A stretch of DNA of 52,434 bases, from the NCBI GenBank assembly GCA_944324375.1, contig CALUWB010000005.1:1-52434 (forward strand). The letters are read 5' to 3'. Every line of letters starts with the position of its first letter. Position 1 is the first letter of the stretch. The notes beneath the pieces are model-generated. The model was not told where the DNA came from. It searched no databases and saw nothing but the letters and a program-made list of their open reading frames with translations. Source of the stretch: Candidatus Gastranaerophilales bacterium. Its GTDB lineage: Bacteria; Cyanobacteriota; Vampirovibrionia; Gastranaerophilales; Gastranaerophilaceae. This document shows positions 18,762-28,220 of this stretch, one piece after another. A program made the position numbers and the translations under genes.

Positions 18762-18821
18762 ATTAGCAAAAATTTCTTAATAAATGTTTTAAATTAACAT
18801 ACATTAATGTGGAGAAATTAT

Positions 18822-21167
18822 ATGCGTGTAGTTAACAATGCCCCAATATTTGGAGTTCAATCAACAAATTTTAAACAAAATTTAAGAAATCAAAATATAA
18901 CCCCAACTATCAATTATCAAGCAATCAACCTTAATCATTTAAACCCAGCAAATCGTTCATTGGTAAAATTTACAGGTTATGGACCTGATTTCCAACAAAC
19001 ATTAAATGAAAATTATTTTAATTTACCAACAGATCCAAAAACTCATAAGGCATTTCAACCTGATGTTTATCAAAAGGCAGCTGCAGAAAATTTATTTAAA
19101 GGTAATGATGTTGTAGTCGCAGCTCCAACAGGTACTGGAAAAACAGCAATAGCACATTATGTTATACAAAAGAATTTAAAAGAAGGGAAAAAAACTTTCT
19201 ATACAGCTCCATTAAAAGCATTAAGTAACGATAAAGTCAGAGAATTCCAAAAAATATACGGACCTCAAAATGTTGGTTTACTTACAGGGGATAGAAAAAT
19301 TAATAAAAATGCTCCTGTCGTAATTATGACTACAGAAGTTTATCGTAATATGCTTATGCAAAATGCGATGAATAATCATAATCCAATTTTAAAAGACTTA
19401 AAAACAGTTGTATTTGATGAACTTCATTACTTAAATGATGAAGATAGAGGAGGGGTTTGGGAACAATCCATATTATTCACAAAACCTAAAACACAAATTC
19501 TTGCATTATCTGGAACAATGGGGAATGCAGATACAGTAACAGATTGGATTGCATCAACTAAAGGACATGGTTTAGCTGAAAAAGTTACTCCAGATGATAA
19601 TTATAAAGCTGCAAACACTAAAAAACCTCACACAGTTCTTATTAATGTTCCGTCTGAAAATAGACATGTTCCTCTAGAATTCACTGTTGTAAAACTAGAT
19701 CACCAAAAATCTAAATATGATAATAAAGGCCACAAATCAGGAGACAGTAAAAAAGTATCAAATAAACCAGCAGAAGAAATTTTACCTCAAAATGAAGATT
19801 ATATTCAAATGGTTGATAAACTAAAAAAAGGAGATAAACTTCCTGCAATATTCTTTGTATTTAGTAAGAGAAAATCAAAAGATTTATTAGAAGAGATGAA
19901 GTTTAATGGCCCTACATTAACAACTCCTGAAGAAGCAAAAAAAATAGCTAAAACTATTCATAATTACCAAAAACAAGGTAAGTATTTAGGTGAACTTTTA
20001 GATGAAGAAGCCCTTACAAGAGGTTATGCTATTCATAATGCAGGTATGTTACCAGAACAAAAAGAATTAATTGAATCATTATTTCAACAAAAATTAGTAA
20101 AAGTAGCATTCGCAACAGAAACATTATCTGCAGGAATTAATATGCCAGCTAGAACAACAGTTATATCAAGTCTAATGAAACCTGTAAGTACAAAGGTTAA
20201 TGAAGAAGGTAAACGTCCACTTGTACCAAATGAATTTCATCAAATGGCAGGACGTGCAGGTCGCCGTGGAATTGATGTTAAAGGTTATACTTATTGTATG
20301 GCTTGTAACAATGCACAAGAAAAAGGATTCAAAAAACTTATTGCTCAAAAATCAAATGACATTGAAAGTCACTTAAAAACAGATTTTTCTTTTGTTGCAA
20401 ATGTTGATAAAAACTTTGAAAATAAAGAATTTTTATCAAATTTCTATGAAAAATCACTATTTGCATATGATAAAGACCCAGGAGTTAGAGCAATGAAAAC
20501 ATCTGCACTTGTAGATGAATTCTATACAAAAGAAAATATTTTAAAAGAAAATGGATTTATTACATCAAGCAATAAACTTACACCAAAAGGGGAATTATTA
20601 ACCAAAATAAATGGATATGAACAAATTCCAGTAATAGATGCTGTTTATAATCAACAACTAAAAGGAATGAACCCTCAACAATTAGCAGGATATGTTGCAG
20701 GTCTTGCAATGTTATCTACTGAAGAACAAAAAGGTATGGGTGACTCAATGGTTCCATTTGATGATGAATTTCTAGAACAAAAAGCTGGAGATTTATCTGA
20801 AAACGTACAAGAATACAACACAAATATTTATCCTATTTTAGGGCAAGAACTTCATCTTAATACTGATGCAATGAAACATGTTTATACTTGGGCTGATAAA
20901 AATGATGAATCTGAACATTCAACAAAAAATTGGCATGATATGTTTAAAGGTGATACTGGATTCAAAATAAAAGATGAAGGAACACTATTTAAAGAAATAA
21001 CAATGACAACTGATTTATTAAAACAAATTAGAGATATTGCACAATTTGCAGAAGATGATTCGGTTAATATTCACGATAAAAGATATTATAATAATTTACA
21101 AAAAACATCTCAAGAAGCAATTGATTTAATAAATAGAAAACCAGCTTGCCAAGATGAAGATGCATAA
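18822..21167 (+). CDS. Ski2-like DExH-box RNA helicase with lineage-specific N-terminal leader
   Basis: Superfamily 2 ATPase of 781 aa. After a ~55-residue low-complexity leader containing LVKFTGYGP come the helicase motifs: Walker A APTGTGKT (Lys107), motif Ia TAPLKALSNDK, motif II DELH (199-202), motif III LSGTMGN, and motif VI QMAGRAGRRGIDVKGY. The last is diagnostic of the Ski2/Mtr4 group that unwinds RNA for exosome-type decay in eukaryotes. Bacterial relatives are less studied and may act with RNases. The start at 18822 is preferred because GGAG lies 7 nt upstream; an in-frame ATG at 18807 has none. It forms a single-gene unit between dnaK and a bidirectional terminator. Target RNA unknown. 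Confidence 0.9.
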   Translation: MRVVNNAPIFGVQSTNFKQNLRNQNITPTINYQAINLNHLNPANRSLVKFTGYGPDFQQTLNENYFNLPTDPKTHKAFQPDVYQKAAAENLFKGNDVVVAAPTGTGKTAIAHYVIQKNLKEGKKTFYTAPLKALSNDKVREFQKIYGPQNVGLLTGDRKINKNAPVVIMTTEVYRNMLMQNAMNNHNPILKDLKTVVFDELHYLNDEDRGGVWEQSILFTKPKTQILALSGTMGNADTVTDWIASTKGHGLAEKVTPDDNYKAANTKKPHTVLINVPSENRHVPLEFTVVKLDHQKSKYDNKGHKSGDSKKVSNKPAEEILPQNEDYIQMVDKLKKGDKLPAIFFVFSKRKSKDLLEEMKFNGPTLTTPEEAKKIAKTIHNYQKQGKYLGELLDEEALTRGYAIHNAGMLPEQKELIESLFQQKLVKVAFATETLSAGINMPARTTVISSLMKPVSTKVNEEGKRPLVPNEFHQMAGRAGRRGIDVKGYTYCMACNNAQEKGFKKLIAQKSNDIESHLKTDFSFVANVDKNFENKEFLSNFYEKSLFAYDKDPGVRAMKTSALVDEFYTKENILKENGFITSSNKLTPKGELLTKINGYEQIPVIDAVYNQQLKGMNPQQLAGYVAGLAMLSTEEQKGMGDSMVPFDDEFLEQKAGDLSENVQEYNTNIYPILGQELHLNTDAMKHVYTWADKNDESEHSTKNWHDMFKGDTGFKIKDEGTLFKEITMTTDLLKQIRDIAQFAEDDSVNIHDKRYYNNLQKTSQEAIDLINRKPACQDEDA

Positions 21168-21192
21168 ATTATGATAAAAATAATAATTGTAT

Positions 21193-21228
21193 AAAAAATA
21201 CGGGTAGGATTTAATACCCGTATTTTTT
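21193..21228. terminator. Bidirectional terminator between convergent genes
   Basis: A 14-bp perfect stem (AAAAAATACGGGTA / TACCCGTATTTTTT) with an 8-nt loop. A-tract on one side and T-tract on the other make it functional for both the rightward helicase gene and the leftward gene ending at 21252. Confidence 0.95.
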
Positions 21229-21251
21229 ATATCTCCCAAGATTAAGCAATA

Positions 21252-21608
21252 CTAGCTTAATGATAATAAAGATTTCACTGAACGAGCATTTTCACGAACT
21301 TCTTCGTCTGAATGCATATTAATAGTGTCATCTAAGATTTTTACTGCTTCTGATTTGTTTTCAAGATTTAAAATTTCGTTAATTGTAGACATTGCAACAA
21401 CAGGACTCATATCATTAATACCTTTACCTTTGTTGATAATTACAACTTTTAACGAATCATGTATATTTTTTCTAACTAATACTTGAGAAGTTAACTCTCT
21501 AACTTCATCATCTTGAGAATTTGTTCCTAATTCTTCTAAAACTGAAATAGCTTCAGTATCTTCATGTTTGCCTAATGTTTCAATAATTCTTCTAATTTTT
21601 TTATTCAT
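21252..21608 (-). CDS. Small HEAT-like repeat protein
   Basis: A 118-aa, fully helical protein of unknown function. Two segments read as HEAT/ARM-type helical pairs: EDTEAISVLEELGTNSQDDEVRELTSQVL, and the related KSEAVKILDDTINMHSDEEVRENARSV at the C-terminus. Both carry the D/S-D-E-V-R-E helix start, so the protein probably consists of two or three such repeats and serves in protein-protein contact. Its ATG overlaps the previous stop by one base (TAATG), so it is translationally coupled to the gene at 21608-22132. Confidence 0.75.
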   Translation of the reverse strand: MNKKIRRIIETLGKHEDTEAISVLEELGTNSQDDEVRELTSQVLVRKNIHDSLKVVIINKGKGINDMSPVVAMSTINEILNLENKSEAVKILDDTINMHSDEEVRENARSVKSLLSLS

Positions 21609-22132
21609 TATGCAACCTCCTTAGATACTTTTTTGGCAGCTTCAATTTTATTTTCTTCTAACCAAGTATTTTTTAAATCTGCAACTGAAGCTTTAGTATT
21701 AATTTGATGCATGTTTAAAACTTTAACTGTATCCTTTGCTTCTTCCTTATGAACATTTAATTTCTCTAAATTTTCAGTAATTTTATTAGAAACATTTTTA
21801 CCTATTTCATTAACTTTTTGAGGTACTGATTTAATAGCTGAAATTGTGTTATTAATACCTGCTTTTACATTCTTAGCAAAGTTAATAATTGGTTGAGATA
21901 TTCTATGACCAAAATTAGACACAGCAGCTACAACAGATGCTGACATCATTTTTAACTTGCTAGCTTCTTTAACTTTGTTTGATTGGAAAAGGTCTGCAGA
22001 AATTAATGCACTACCTTTAAAAACTCTTCCTGAAAAACTATTATGTTCAAATGGATTTGTTGATGTTGATTTACGAGTAAATGGTGAAGCAACTTTACTT
22101 GCTATATTTGCTCCTATTGCTCTTATTCCCAT
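21608..22132 (-). CDS. Lineage-specific protein with NPF/FxG N-terminal motifs and helical C-terminus
   Basis: Unknown 174-aa protein. The N-terminal part holds KVASPFTRKSTSTNPFEH followed by NSFSGRVFKG, with two FxG-type motifs like those found near the N-termini of other small proteins here. The rest is an amphipathic, lysine-rich helical region (KAGINNTISAIKSVPQKVNE and onward) that could coat a membrane or polymer. No signal peptide. I place the start at 22132 (MGIRAIGANIASKV), with AAAGGA 9 nt upstream. The frame extends to an ATG at 22171 without a ribosome binding site. It is coupled to the HEAT-like gene by a TAATG overlap. Confidence 0.65.
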   Translation of the reverse strand: MGIRAIGANIASKVASPFTRKSTSTNPFEHNSFSGRVFKGSALISADLFQSNKVKEASKLKMMSASVVAAVSNFGHRISQPIINFAKNVKAGINNTISAIKSVPQKVNEIGKNVSNKITENLEKLNVHKEEAKDTVKVLNMHQINTKASVADLKNTWLEENKIEAAKKVSKEVA

Positions 22133-22200
22133 AGGATCATATCCTTTCTTTTTCTCTAGTGTTTCACACATCTAGGATATCATAGCAATATTTTTCTAAA

Positions 22201-22296
22201 TCATCTTTTAAGAGGATTATATACTCCATACCAAAGTTTGAGAATATTCCACATTATAAAATATACTGAAACAATAGTATAAATTGACTTTGGCAA
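22201..22296 (-). CDS. Possible 31-aa hydrophobic peptide
   Basis: In the 197-bp gap after the glycosyltransferase, a TTG-initiated frame encodes MPKSIYTIVSVYFIMWNILK and then LWYGVYNPLKR. It is one hydrophobic helix with an aromatic, basic C-terminus. There is no good ribosome binding site and no homologue is recognised. It could be a small membrane protein or the decayed tail of a duplicated gene. Apart from this, the gap shows only AT-rich sequence. Confidence 0.2.
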   Translation of the reverse strand: MPKSIYTIVSVYFIMWNILKLWYGVYNPLKR

Positions 22297-22368
22297 TATT
22301 TATAATAACAAATAATTTAAACTTATTACCATACCTTTGTATAAGACAAATTATAATTTAGTATTATA

Positions 22369-23271
22369 TTATTTTAATTTTTGAAATGGATACACAGAAA
22401 ATAATTTTATAAAATATAAGATTTTAACCCAGAATGAACTAATAGTTTTATAATGTGAAATCAATATATTCTTTTTTGATTTTTCAAATTGGTATTTTAA
22501 TTCTTTATATAATTTTTTACGGATTAAATAATCCTTTTCTAAATTAAAAATTTTAAATAAATCTAATTTTTTCAAATCTTCTTTATAATTTTTTTTATCA
22601 GATTTTCGATGAACAACCAATGGTTTTCTTAATAATGATATATTTCTTGCAGATAGATAAGCTTGAATAAAGAATAAATAACACTCATAATTTAACGCTT
22701 TAATAAAAGTAATGTTATTTTTTTCCAATAAATCTCTTTTAAACATTTTATTAAATATATCAGGAGCTATTTTAAACATAAAATCATAAGTTTCTTGAGG
22801 TGAAAAAGCTCTATTATCATAATCTTCTGAAAGCTCTATATAAGGGTATTCTTCATCAAAAAATTCCATATTCAAAGGGTTTAAATTGGTTAATGAAAAT
22901 AAAACAATTTCTGACTCAAATTCTTTAGCATTTTCATATAAAGTTTGAAGCATATCAGATTTAATATAATCTGTACTTTCCATAAAAATAATATACTCAC
23001 CACGAGAGAGATAACGTCCTTTATTTCTTGCAAGTGCAATTCCTGAATGTGGTTGTGTTACAAGTTTAACTCTTGAATCTTTTCTCATATATTCTTCTAT
23101 AATTTTTTGAGAATCATCAGTAGAGCCATCATTTACACATACTATCTCAATATCGGAAAAAGATTGATTTAATAAACTATCTAGACATTGTTTCAAAGTC
23201 GATTCCGAATTATAAACCGGTATTACTATTGAAATACAAGGTGGTTTTATAGAATCTGTAACTAATACCAT
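22369..23271 (-). CDS. Family 2 glycosyltransferase
   Basis: GT-A fold transferase adding a sugar to a surface polysaccharide, LPS or protein. The 300-aa protein begins with the GT2 nucleotide-binding core: SIVIPVYNSESTLKQCLDSL, then VCVNDGSTDDS and ALARNKGRYLSRGEYIIFMESTD. The final ESTD sits where the metal-binding DxD is normally found. The C-terminal third is basic and aromatic, ending in a possible membrane-associating helix (VKILYFIKLFSVYPF). GGAG precedes the ATG by 6 nt. It is a single gene not embedded in a polysaccharide cluster, so donor and acceptor cannot be inferred. Confidence 0.9.
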   Translation of the reverse strand: MVLVTDSIKPPCISIVIPVYNSESTLKQCLDSLLNQSFSDIEIVCVNDGSTDDSQKIIEEYMRKDSRVKLVTQPHSGIALARNKGRYLSRGEYIIFMESTDYIKSDMLQTLYENAKEFESEIVLFSLTNLNPLNMEFFDEEYPYIELSEDYDNRAFSPQETYDFMFKIAPDIFNKMFKRDLLEKNNITFIKALNYECYLFFIQAYLSARNISLLRKPLVVHRKSDKKNYKEDLKKLDLFKIFNLEKDYLIRKKLYKELKYQFEKSKKNILISHYKTISSFWVKILYFIKLFSVYPFQKLK

Positions 23272-23392
23272 ACTTACTCCTTTTTTATAATTATTATTTG
23301 TTTTGAATTTATATGCAATTTGTAAATTTTTTTTAAGAATATGGCAAATATTTTTATTTAGGATAATTATTCAAATACATAAGGAATACATT

Positions 23393-23722
23393 ATGCATAT
23401 ACCCCAAAACAACTTTACTAACAAAATCAAACCTGCAGCAAAATTTGTAGGGCAAAAAACCTTTGAAATGGCTAAAAGAATTGTGCCAGGAATTGTTATG
23501 ATGACTTGCTCATTCACAATCGGGCATATGATGAATAAACCATCAAATCAACCAAGACCGATTGACCCTAGAATGGATGCAAATTGGGCTTATCATGCCG
23601 GACAACAAAGAATTAGAGATAGCTTACAAATTGTAGAATTAAAACAAAAACTTGCTGCAGACTCTATAAAAATTTACGAACTAACTAAAAAAGCAGGATT
23701 AGACAAAGCTATTAAGAAATAA
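23393..23722 (+). CDS. Small protein with FxG-like leader and one membrane segment
   Basis: Unknown 109-aa protein. The start at 23393 is set by AAGGA 7 nt upstream; a frame extension to 23303 lacks one. The N-terminus (MHIPQNNFTNKIKPAAKFVG) resembles the aromatic leaders of other small proteins in the window. IVPGIVMMTCSFTIGHMM is a likely membrane helix. It is followed by a proline-rich linker (NKPSNQPRPIDPR) and a C-terminal helix that could form a coiled coil (RIRDSLQIVELKQKLAADS). The 3' end overlaps the convergent rimO gene by 11 nt. Confidence 0.65.
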   Translation: MHIPQNNFTNKIKPAAKFVGQKTFEMAKRIVPGIVMMTCSFTIGHMMNKPSNQPRPIDPRMDANWAYHAGQQRIRDSLQIVELKQKLAADSIKIYELTKKAGLDKAIKK

Positions 23723-25016
23723 TTTCTCCAATTAAATCATATTCATAACAATCTGTTATTTTAACTTGTTCTATGTCTCCAGGGACAACAGGCTTATCTG
23801 TTTTAATATAAACAACCCCGTCAACCTCTGGAGCATCATATTGACTTCTAGCTATAACCATTCCATCATCAGTAAAACTTTCAATTATACAATCAAGAGT
23901 TTTACCGATAAATGATTCATTTATTTCTTTTGAAATTGTTTGTTGAAGTAACATCAATTTCTTATGACGTTCATTCATTACTTTTTTAGGAACTAAAGGT
24001 TTTATTTTATAAGATGGAGTTCCTTTTTCTCTAGAATACTTAAATACACCCATCTTATTAAATCTCATTTCTTTTACAAAATTATAAAGATGTTCAAACT
24101 GTTCTTCTGTTTCGCCAGAATATCCAACAATAAAAGCAGTTCTTATTGCAACATTTGGTATTCTGTTTCTAATATTTTGAACTAACTCTTTATAATCAAA
24201 TGAAGGACGGCACATTGATTTTAACATTTCTGGATGTGAATGTTGAAGAGGAATATCTACATATTTTACAACTTTATCCAATTTTGCTATTGTGTCTAAC
24301 AATTCATCAGACATATTTGTAGGATATGCATACATTATTCTTACCCAACAAAGATTATCTATTTTATTTAATTCTTCTAAAAGTTCTTTTAGCATTGGTT
24401 TTCCATACAAATCAATACCATAATATGTTGTATCTTGCGCAATTAGAATTATTTCATTAACCCCTTTTGATACAAGTTGTTTTGCTTCTTCTACAATATT
24501 TTCTATAGTTCTTGAATGATAATCACCTCTTAAGTAAGGAATTACACAATAACCACATCTATAATTACAACCATCAGCAATTTTTAGATATGAACTTGCC
24601 CCAACTGTAATTTGTTGTCTTTCAATATTTTCAGGGTAAATATAATTGGGCTTGTCAGATACTTGATTAGTAAAATTATTATCAATATTTTTTAAGACAT
24701 CCATAAGTTTTTCAATATCAGTTGGTCCTATCATGCCAGCAATTTCAGGAATAGCTTGATTAAGTTCATCTTTGTGTTTTTGAGGAAGGCAACCTGCAAC
24801 GATAACTTTTTTCCCTTCTTCAACCATTTCTAAAATTGAATGGATTGATTCTCGTTCTGCGTCATTAATAAAAGAACAAGTATTAACAATAACAATATCA
24901 GATTCAGATTCATCAAGAGTAATTTCATACCCATTTTGAGCAAGAAGTCCTAGCATAAGTTCTGAATCAACTAAATTTTTTGCACAACCGTGACTTATTA
25001 ATGCTATTTTTTTCAT
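23712..25016 (-). CDS. rimO: Ribosomal protein uS12 methylthiotransferase
   Basis: Radical SAM enzyme that methylthiolates the conserved aspartate of ribosomal protein S12. The 434-aa chain has the N-terminal MTTase domain (ISHGCAKNLVDSE, cluster cysteine Cys11; further cysteines in VNTCSFI and VAGCLPQ). The radical SAM domain follows (DGCNYRCGYCVIPYLRG), then a C-terminal TRAM domain. SHGCAKNLVDSE distinguishes RimO from MiaB. No Shine-Dalgarno sequence; TAAATT ends 6 nt before the ATG, suggesting a leaderless mRNA. It is divergent from the TPR gene and overlaps the convergent small gene by 11 nt. Confidence 0.96.
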   Translation of the reverse strand: MKKIALISHGCAKNLVDSELMLGLLAQNGYEITLDESESDIVIVNTCSFINDAERESIHSILEMVEEGKKVIVAGCLPQKHKDELNQAIPEIAGMIGPTDIEKLMDVLKNIDNNFTNQVSDKPNYIYPENIERQQITVGASSYLKIADGCNYRCGYCVIPYLRGDYHSRTIENIVEEAKQLVSKGVNEIILIAQDTTYYGIDLYGKPMLKELLEELNKIDNLCWVRIMYAYPTNMSDELLDTIAKLDKVVKYVDIPLQHSHPEMLKSMCRPSFDYKELVQNIRNRIPNVAIRTAFIVGYSGETEEQFEHLYNFVKEMRFNKMGVFKYSREKGTPSYKIKPLVPKKVMNERHKKLMLLQQTISKEINESFIGKTLDCIIESFTDDGMVIARSQYDAPEVDGVVYIKTDKPVVPGDIEQVKITDCYEYDLIGEIIS

Positions 25017-25111
25017 AAAAATAATTTATCATAAACGAATTCAAATTTCACATCTTATCAAAATGTAAATGTGGGGGTTTAAAAGATTTATGATTGCGAT
25101 AAAATAGACTT

Positions 25112-27250
25112 ATGAAAAGAAAGAGTTTTGCTTTAGCTTGTATATTATCATTAACTTTAGCTTCACCTGTTCTAGCAGGCTTTAGAGAATACTATGAAGC
25201 TGGCCAACAATATCTATATCAGTCTCAATATTCAAGCTCTATTGATGAATTTAAAAAAGCGTTAAGAATTAATCCTCTTGATAATTCAGCAAGAATTGGT
25301 ATTGTAAATGCTTATCTTGCAAGAGGTACTTATTATGCAAATAAAGCTAATAACTATACAAATGCAGCAAACGACTTTAGAAGTGCTTTATTTTATATAA
25401 AGTATTATCCAAAAGATAATGATATTGAAAATACTTTTTCTACAGCGACATCAGCTGCTAATAGTTTAAATTATTGTCTTAAACAAATAGGTTTTGATTA
25501 CTCTCCAGAATCAAGATATAACAAAGGTGATCAATTACGTACTGAAGGACAATTAGCTGCTGCAATATATGAATTTGAACAAATACGTTCTAATCCTAAA
25601 TTTAAAAAGAATGTAACAGCACAAATTGCAGACATGATTAAGCTATTGGGAAATAATGATAGAGCTACTGATTATTATAAAGAAGCAGTAAAACTAGATC
25701 CAAGCAATGGACCATTATTGTTGAGATATGCAAGACTTCTTGATAAACTAGGAAGAGAAGATGAAGCTGTTCAACAATATAATACGGCTCTAGCAGAAGG
25801 GGATAATGATCCTGAAATTCTTTATGCAATGGAAAGGATTTATTATAAAAAACTAGATGCTAATCCTAAAGATCCAGAACTTAATGCAAATATTGGAGCT
25901 ATAAAACAAAAACAAGGGAATTATGTTGATGCTCTTGTATATTATAAAAAAGCAGAAGAATACAGTGCCTCTTCATCAGATGTAAATTCTAAAATTAATA
26001 CAAGATTAAATATTGGTACATTATTCCAAGTACAAAAGAACTATACAAAAGCACTTGAAATATACAAATCTATACTTATTGAATACCCAGATAACTTAAA
26101 TGCAAATCTATATTCAGCCCAATGTTTAGAATTAATGGGAGAAAATGCAAAAGCAATAGACGCATACGAAAAAGTTTTATCTCTTGATCCAACAAATAGT
26201 TCAATTCGCCAACAAATTGTTACTCTAAAACGTAATTCAATGACTCCAGAAGAATTACTCGCAAGCATAGAAAATAATTCTCAAGTTGATAAAACAATGG
26301 TTGGTATGATGTATGATTATGCTCTTGAATACCATAAAAAGAACGATGTTAATAATGCAATCAAATGTTATCAAGGAGTTTTAAAATTTGATAAAACAAA
26401 ACCTGATGTTTATACAAACATAGCTCTTTGTTATGCAGAGAAAAAAGATTATAAATCAGCTAAAGAGATTTTAACAACAGCAAAACAAAGATTCCCAAAT
26501 AATAAAACAATTCAAACTACTTTAGATAACTTAAATAGTACAATGATAGCTCAATCTGCAAATGATGCTTATGATGCTTATGCTAAAAAAGATTATCAAA
26601 AAGCAATTCAATTATATTCAGCAGTAAATCCTGCAACAAAAGATTCTTTATTAGGTATCGCAGCATCCTATGAAGGTTTACAAAATTCAGATAAAGCAAT
26701 TGAATACTACAAAAAAGCTCTTAACTTAGAACCTAATAATGCAGATATCGCATATAGTATTGGGGCATTATATGCAAACAAGGAAGAATGGTATAATGCA
26801 AAATCATATTTAAATAAAGCCGTAACTTTAAATCCTAATAATAATGATGCAAAAACAGCATTAAATGATATCAAAAAAGTTACAAGCCAAATTCAAGTTC
26901 AAAAAGGGGCAGAATTATTTAATGCAACAAAATACGATGAAGCCCTAAAAGCATTCACTCAAGCAATTACAGATGATAATACAAACTCTGATGCTTATTA
27001 TTATAGAGGAATGATTTACGATGCCAAAAATCAACGAAATCTTGCAATAAATGATTATAAAAAAGCTGTTCAATATAATCCACAACAATATCTAGCAAAC
27101 TACTTAATCGCTGTAGACTATGATATTATTGGACAATATAAAAACGCATTAGATTTTTATAAAAAATTTGCACAACAATACACAACAGAAGATGAATATT
27201 TAAAATATACAAAAACAAGAGTTCAAGAATTAGCAAAATATGGAAATTAA
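25112..27250 (+). CDS. Secreted tetratricopeptide-repeat protein
   Basis: 712-aa protein with a clean Sec signal peptide (MKRKSFALACILSLTLASPV, cleavage after LAG or VLA near residue 22). It has about a dozen TPR units through most of the chain, e.g. YSSSIDEFKKALRINPLD, AIDAYEKVLSLDPTN, AIEYYKKALNLEPNN and LAINDYKKAVQYNPQQ. It is expected in the periplasm or on the outer membrane as a scaffold for envelope assembly. The ATG has no ribosome binding site and follows TAAAAT by 6 nt (probable leaderless start). The last 11 nt overlap dusB, so the two are co-transcribed. Partner proteins unknown. Confidence 0.92.
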   Translation: MKRKSFALACILSLTLASPVLAGFREYYEAGQQYLYQSQYSSSIDEFKKALRINPLDNSARIGIVNAYLARGTYYANKANNYTNAANDFRSALFYIKYYPKDNDIENTFSTATSAANSLNYCLKQIGFDYSPESRYNKGDQLRTEGQLAAAIYEFEQIRSNPKFKKNVTAQIADMIKLLGNNDRATDYYKEAVKLDPSNGPLLLRYARLLDKLGREDEAVQQYNTALAEGDNDPEILYAMERIYYKKLDANPKDPELNANIGAIKQKQGNYVDALVYYKKAEEYSASSSDVNSKINTRLNIGTLFQVQKNYTKALEIYKSILIEYPDNLNANLYSAQCLELMGENAKAIDAYEKVLSLDPTNSSIRQQIVTLKRNSMTPEELLASIENNSQVDKTMVGMMYDYALEYHKKNDVNNAIKCYQGVLKFDKTKPDVYTNIALCYAEKKDYKSAKEILTTAKQRFPNNKTIQTTLDNLNSTMIAQSANDAYDAYAKKDYQKAIQLYSAVNPATKDSLLGIAASYEGLQNSDKAIEYYKKALNLEPNNADIAYSIGALYANKEEWYNAKSYLNKAVTLNPNNNDAKTALNDIKKVTSQIQVQKGAELFNATKYDEALKAFTQAITDDNTNSDAYYYRGMIYDAKNQRNLAINDYKKAVQYNPQQYLANYLIAVDYDIIGQYKNALDFYKKFAQQYTTEDEYLKYTKTRVQELAKYGN

Positions 27251-28220
27251 AGATATACTGAAACAAACAAGAGTTTCACTAGCTCCAATGGCTGGAATTA
27301 CAGATTATGTATTAAGAGCCCTTATCCGAGAACAATCAAAAACCTGTATATTAACAACAGAAATGATAAGCTCTGAAGCTCTTCATAATGTCAAAGAAAC
27401 TGATATGACAAAAAAAGATGAGAACCATTCTCCAATTATTTATCAGTTAAGCGGTCATAAACCTGAATTAATGGCAGAAGGAGCAAAATATCTTGAACCA
27501 ATGGCAGATGTTATTGATATAAATATGGGTTGTCCAGTAAATAAAGTTGTAAAAGGTCAAGATGGAAGCGCTTTAATGAAAAATCCATCTCTTGCTTATG
27601 ATATTGTACAAGCCGTAAAAGAAAGTATTAACATACCAGTAAGTGTAAAATTCAGATTAGGTTATACACAAGAAACAATGAATTTTGTACCATACGGGCA
27701 ATATATGCAAGAAGCAGGAGCTGAATTTATAACAATACACGGAAGAACAAGAAACCAAATGTATTCAGGAAAAGCGAATTGGAAAAAAATTAGAGAGCTT
27801 AAAGAGAATGTCGATATTCCTGTTTTTGCAAATGGAGATGTAGTATCAATTGATAGTGCGATACAATGTCTTGAAGAATCTGGAGCAGACGGAGTTGCAA
27901 TAGGTCGTGGAGCATTAGGTGATGTAACATTAATCGCAAGAATAGAGCATTACCTAAATACAGGAGAAAAACTACCACCTCCAACTTTAGAAGAAAAAAT
28001 TGAAACAATGAAAAAGCATCTTGATATGGAAATAGAATTAAGAGGCGAAAAAGTCGGATTAAAATTTGTACGAAAATTTTATCCATTCTATATTTCAGGA
28101 GTTCCAAATGCTGCAAAATATAGAAGTAAACTTGTAGTAATGGACGATTACAAAGAAATTATTGATGCATTAGATTATATAAAAAATAATCACTCAAACC
28201 CTATTTCCAGTATGGTTTAA
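27240..28220 (+). CDS. dus: tRNA-dihydrouridine synthase
   Basis: FMN-dependent reductase of uridines in tRNA D-loops. The 326-aa protein opens with the FMN-binding LAPMAGITDYVLR. It has the catalytic cysteine in DINMGCPVNKV (Cys98), then ITIHGRTRNQMYSG, PVFANGDV and ADGVAIGRGALG in the TIM barrel, plus a helical C-terminal RNA-binding domain. The sequence is closest in style to the DusB group. It starts within the TPR gene (11-nt overlap). A broken HAD-like gene lies antisense at its 3' end. Confidence 0.95.
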   Translation: MEIKDILKQTRVSLAPMAGITDYVLRALIREQSKTCILTTEMISSEALHNVKETDMTKKDENHSPIIYQLSGHKPELMAEGAKYLEPMADVIDINMGCPVNKVVKGQDGSALMKNPSLAYDIVQAVKESINIPVSVKFRLGYTQETMNFVPYGQYMQEAGAEFITIHGRTRNQMYSGKANWKKIRELKENVDIPVFANGDVVSIDSAIQCLEESGADGVAIGRGALGDVTLIARIEHYLNTGEKLPPPTLEEKIETMKKHLDMEIELRGEKVGLKFVRKFYPFYISGVPNAAKYRSKLVVMDDYKEIIDALDYIKNNHSNPISSMV

